Shown piece by piece: positions 61,318 to 64,000 of a stretch of 64,000 bases of DNA. The stretch is from Candidatus Pantoea varia (GTDB lineage Bacteria; Pseudomonadota; Gammaproteobacteria; Enterobacterales; Enterobacteriaceae): NCBI RefSeq assembly GCF_900115075.1, contig NZ_FOVG01000001.1, positions 558,001-622,000 on the forward strand, given 5' to 3'. The notes beneath the pieces are model-generated. The model did no database searches, was not told where the DNA came from, and was given only the letters and a program-made list of their open reading frames with translations. The position numbers and the translations under genes were made by a program. Position 1 is the stretch's first letter. Each line of letters starts with the position of its first letter.

Positions 61318-62439
61318 ATGAACAAAGTCAGAATCGGCATGATTGGCAGCGGCTATATCGGGCGGTGTCACGCGATTGCCTATGCCCAGGCTCCCACCGT
61401 TTTTGCGCTGAAAGGCGAAATCGTACGAGAGATGCTGGCCGAAGTGAATCCTGAGCTGGCGGCCCGTCAGGCGGCGACCTTTGGTTTTACGCGTTCTACC
61501 GGTGACTGGCGCGCGCTGGTCAGCGACCCGGCGATTGATGTGGTGGACATCTGCGCGCCTAACTTCCTGCACAAAGAGATGGCGCTGGAGGCGATACGCC
61601 ACGGTAAGCACGTCTATTCAGAAAAGCCGCTGTCGCTGAGCGTGGCGGATGCGCAGGAGATGGTGGCGGCCGCCGAAGCGGCAGGGGTGAAAACCCTCGT
61701 CGGCTTCAACTATATGAAAAATCCTACCAGCCAACTGGCAAAAGAGATCATTGCCAGAGGCGAGATTGGTGACGTGGTGCATTTTTACGGCACCCACAAC
61801 GAGGATTATCTCGCCAGACCGGAAACGCCACTCGACTGGCACTGCCAGAAAGCGCTGGCAGGTCTTGGTGCATTGGGCGATCTGGCCGCGCACATCGTGA
61901 ATATGGCGCACTACCTGGTGGGTGACATTGCAGAAGTCAGCGGCGACATGATGACGGTCATCACCTCACGGCCCGACCCGAAAGAGCCTGCGCGGCAGTT
62001 GCCGGTAGAAAACGAAGATCAGGCCAGCGCGCTGCTGCGCTTCCATAACGGGGCGCATGGCGTAATTGAAACCTCACGCATCGCCTGTGGCGCTAAGATG
62101 GGTCTGACCTACGTCGTCACCGGCACCAAAGGGACGCTCCGCTACACCCAGGAGCGCATGGCGGAGCTGGAGCTTTATCTGCATGACGATCCCGCCGGGC
62201 GGCAGGGTTTCAAAACTATTCTCACCGGGCCAGCCCATCCTGATTACGCGAACTTCTGTGTTTCTGCAGGACACGGCATCGGCTTTAACGATCAGAAGAC
62301 GGTGGAGATCCGCGACCTGATCAACGGCATCGCAGCGGGCGATCGCATGTGGCCCGATTTCGCAGAGGGATTGCAGGTGCAGAAGGTGCTGGAAGCGATT
62401 GCGTATTCAGCCGAGCAGCGCCGCTGGATTGAGGTGTAA
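61318..62439 (+). CDS. Gfo/Idh/MocA-family oxidoreductase
   Basis: A 373-residue NAD(P)-dependent dehydrogenase of sugars or inositols. VRIGMIGSGYIGRCHAIAYA is the Rossmann motif, DVVDICAPNFLHKEMALEAI and GKHVYSEKPLSLS carry the EKP catalytic Lys motif, and GALGDLAAHIVNMAHYLVG has the second-domain Asp and His. ATG 61318 has TGGAG seven bases upstream; the frame is open to 61225. It stands alone, so the substrate cannot be inferred. Confidence 0.87.
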   Translation: MNKVRIGMIGSGYIGRCHAIAYAQAPTVFALKGEIVREMLAEVNPELAARQAATFGFTRSTGDWRALVSDPAIDVVDICAPNFLHKEMALEAIRHGKHVYSEKPLSLSVADAQEMVAAAEAAGVKTLVGFNYMKNPTSQLAKEIIARGEIGDVVHFYGTHNEDYLARPETPLDWHCQKALAGLGALGDLAAHIVNMAHYLVGDIAEVSGDMMTVITSRPDPKEPARQLPVENEDQASALLRFHNGAHGVIETSRIACGAKMGLTYVVTGTKGTLRYTQERMAELELYLHDDPAGRQGFKTILTGPAHPDYANFCVSAGHGIGFNDQKTVEIRDLINGIAAGDRMWPDFAEGLQVQKVLEAIAYSAEQRRWIEV

Positions 62440-62530
62440 TGCAGAACCAGAGGCAGAGAGGCAATTGCCGCTTTTGTTGATTAACGCAAGTGAGCAGGGC
62501 GGGAACCCGTTCTTTCCCGCCCACACCCAA

Positions 62531-63361
62531 TCAGATCAGACCGCTTTTATCCCACCACAATTTATCCAGCGCATAGAAGCGATCGCGCTGGCTCTCGGGC
62601 TGGTTAAGATCGCGCTTCCACGGCTTCGCCAGAATGTAGTGCAGGTTCTTCACCTCATCACCCTGCCAGAGACCGCTGTGCTGGAATGGCAGCGTTTTTA
62701 GCGCATTGTAGATATAAGAGAGCGGTTTCCAGCGATCGGCAAACACCTCATTCAGCAAATCCTGCTCTGAGAAAGGATAAGCGCTGAGATCATCAATCGC
62801 GGCAATACGTTTTTCCAGTGTGTTGAACATCGCGTTGTCGGGCTTTAGTACCAGAAAACCGCCGTTCAGATAGTCGTCGATGCTCTCCGGGGCCTGCTCA
62901 CCGCGTGCCTGCCAGGTGTAGTGACACTGCTCTGGCTGCCATTCTGGCGGATAAGAGGCAATCTGGTTCGGATTACAGCGGCAGGCGTGACAGGCGGCCA
63001 GCGGGTTATTTCCCAGATCCAGGGTAAACAGCTCATCCATGTTCTGTAGCACCAGCATATCGGCATCCAGAAACACCACGCGCTCGTAGTCGGTGAGCTG
63101 CCAGGCGCGCAGCTTGGTCCAGACTTCGCCAAACTGCGCCGAGGCGTAATGCTGATCGAGATCGTCGCGCGGATAGAGGGGGTCAACCGGTTTAATCACG
63201 CAGCCTTCATCCTGCAGAATCTGACAGTCAGCCTCTGAAATCGCCGATGTGGTCATCACCACCAGCGGCCACGGGCTCTGGCTCTCTTTAAGCGAACGGT
63301 GCAGCGCTTTCACGCCCACCAGATAATCGGGTTGTGTTAACAGCGTTACCCAGGCAAACAT
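62531..63361 (-). CDS. GT8-family (glycogenin-like) glycosyltransferase
   Basis: A 276-residue GT-A retaining glycosyltransferase. AWVTLLTQPDYLVGVKALHR begins the domain, RVVFLDADMLVLQNMDELF supplies the DxD metal motif, DDYLNGGFLVLKPD follows, and HYILAKPW gives the C-terminal His. The family includes galactinol synthases and glycogenins. ATG 63361 has GAGG six bases upstream. It starts 12 bases after the oxidase gene, which suggests an operon. Confidence 0.86.
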   Translation of the reverse strand: MFAWVTLLTQPDYLVGVKALHRSLKESQSPWPLVVMTTSAISEADCQILQDEGCVIKPVDPLYPRDDLDQHYASAQFGEVWTKLRAWQLTDYERVVFLDADMLVLQNMDELFTLDLGNNPLAACHACRCNPNQIASYPPEWQPEQCHYTWQARGEQAPESIDDYLNGGFLVLKPDNAMFNTLEKRIAAIDDLSAYPFSEQDLLNEVFADRWKPLSYIYNALKTLPFQHSGLWQGDEVKNLHYILAKPWKRDLNQPESQRDRFYALDKLWWDKSGLI

Positions 63362-63373
63362 AGCGTTCCTCAA

Positions 63374-64000
63374 TCAGTCAAAAAGTGGCGTGATGTAGTC
63401 GTTACCCAGTCGGCCCTGGGGGTCGAGCTGGCTGCGCAGGGCGCGGAAGGCGTCCCACTGCGGATAGATCTCACGCCAGTTGTAGCGTTCTTCGTCGTAA
63501 TACTTGCCCCAGTGCGGGCGTCCACCCTCTTCGGCGAGCAGTTTTTCCACTTCGGTCAGGAAGTGCAGTCCTTCCTGTGACAGCGAACCATCGTCGGCGT
63601 AATAGACCACAAAGCCGAAAAAGCAGGTTGGCTGGCCAGCGGCCGGGCTGAGCCAGGCCGACGAGGCGCCGGTGCAGCGCAGGATAATCGGGTAGTGCAT
63701 ATGCGGACGGTTTTCGGCATACCACTGCTTAATCCGGCGGATAATGGCCGGGGTTCTTGCCAGCGGCACGCCGATTTCCACATTGATTTGCGGCACGGCA
63801 ATGCCACGGCAGAAGAGCTGGTAAATGTCACCGGTAACATCGGTGAAGTCGCGAAAGCGGGTGACGGTGCGAAACTGTTTTCCGCCTTTGCCCTGAATCT
63901 GCGTATCCCGGTGCATATGCGCCAGCGTCTGGTCGATGGTGTCGTTAAGACTGTCGTCAGCTTCGCCCTCATGCTCGACCACCTGGCGACCCTGCGCTTC
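63374..64000 (-). CDS. Aldonolactone oxidase-like FAD enzyme, C-terminal part (cut by window edge)
   Basis: An open frame of 208 codons running to the right edge. The C-terminal HWGKYYDEERYNWREIYPQW and DPQGRLGNDYITPLF are features of the ALO domain of D-arabinono-1,4-lactone / L-gulonolactone oxidases. The N-terminal FAD domain with the flavin-binding His would lie beyond the window. It precedes a GT8 gene in the same direction. Substrate unknown. Confidence 0.8.
   Translation of the reverse strand, partial: EAQGRQVVEHEGEADDSLNDTIDQTLAHMHRDTQIQGKGGKQFRTVTRFRDFTDVTGDIYQLFCRGIAVPQINVEIGVPLARTPAIIRRIKQWYAENRPHMHYPIILRCTGASSAWLSPAAGQPTCFFGFVVYYADDGSLSQEGLHFLTEVEKLLAEEGGRPHWGKYYDEERYNWREIYPQWDAFRALRSQLDPQGRLGNDYITPLFD

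Overview
The window looks like the chromosome of a member of the Erwiniaceae (most like Pantoea, or a close Erwinia relative). Housekeeping proteins (Gnd, the eight His enzymes, YeeZ, SbcB, DacD, YeeA, YeeX, PlaP, KatG) read as close relatives of E. coli proteins. The order hisL - yeeZ - plaP - sbcB - dacD - yeeA - yeeX follows the E. coli order, with accessory blocks inserted. The assignment rests on recalled family sequences, not on a database search.

Region 1 (1-14491) is an AT-rich surface polysaccharide locus on the + strand. gmd and rmd make GDP-D-rhamnose, three GT4 glycosyltransferases and one GT2-like protein probably build the chain, and wzm/wzt export it as an ABC-transporter-type O antigen. 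gnd lies inside the cluster, not at its edge. Wzt has a long C-terminal domain of the kind that recognises a chain cap. An FkbM methyltransferase with a coiled-coil tail is a candidate capping enzyme. The cluster ends with five tightly coupled genes: nucleotidyltransferase, GDPD-like, HAD phosphatase, a second nucleotidyltransferase that has lost its catalytic motifs, and a cupin. I cannot assign their product, and they are the best candidate here for an undescribed pathway.

Region 2 (14571-18977, minus strand) carries an M14/AstE-like metallohydrolase, a periplasmic amino-acid-binding protein, and an overlapping hipA-hipB-yeaK operon with its own palindromic operator. Region 3 (19059-26354, minus) is the complete hisGDCBHAFI operon with leader peptide, attenuator and promoter.

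Region 4 (26465-41388) holds yeeZ, an AT-rich sulfatase/LTA-synthase-like membrane protein, and a putrescine block: puuD-puuR-puuB divergent from puuA, then plaP behind a structured leader with an overlapping upstream ORF. The L-threonate/tetronate catabolic cluster follows (ygbI, ltnD, otnK, otnC, otnI, ygbN).

Region 5 (41448-50527) has sbcB, dacD, yeeA and yeeX, a repressor very like LacI but with no lac genes nearby, a PanE-like reductase, and a desaturase coupled to a PhnD-like binding protein. Region 6 (50736-64000) has a luciferase-like monooxygenase, a two-gene RND efflux system, katG with a candidate OxyR site, a tripartite hipB-hipS-hipT toxin-antitoxin operon with four repeated operators beside tRNA-Asn, a Gfo/Idh/MocA dehydrogenase, a GT8 glycosyltransferase, and an aldonolactone-oxidase-like gene cut by the window edge.
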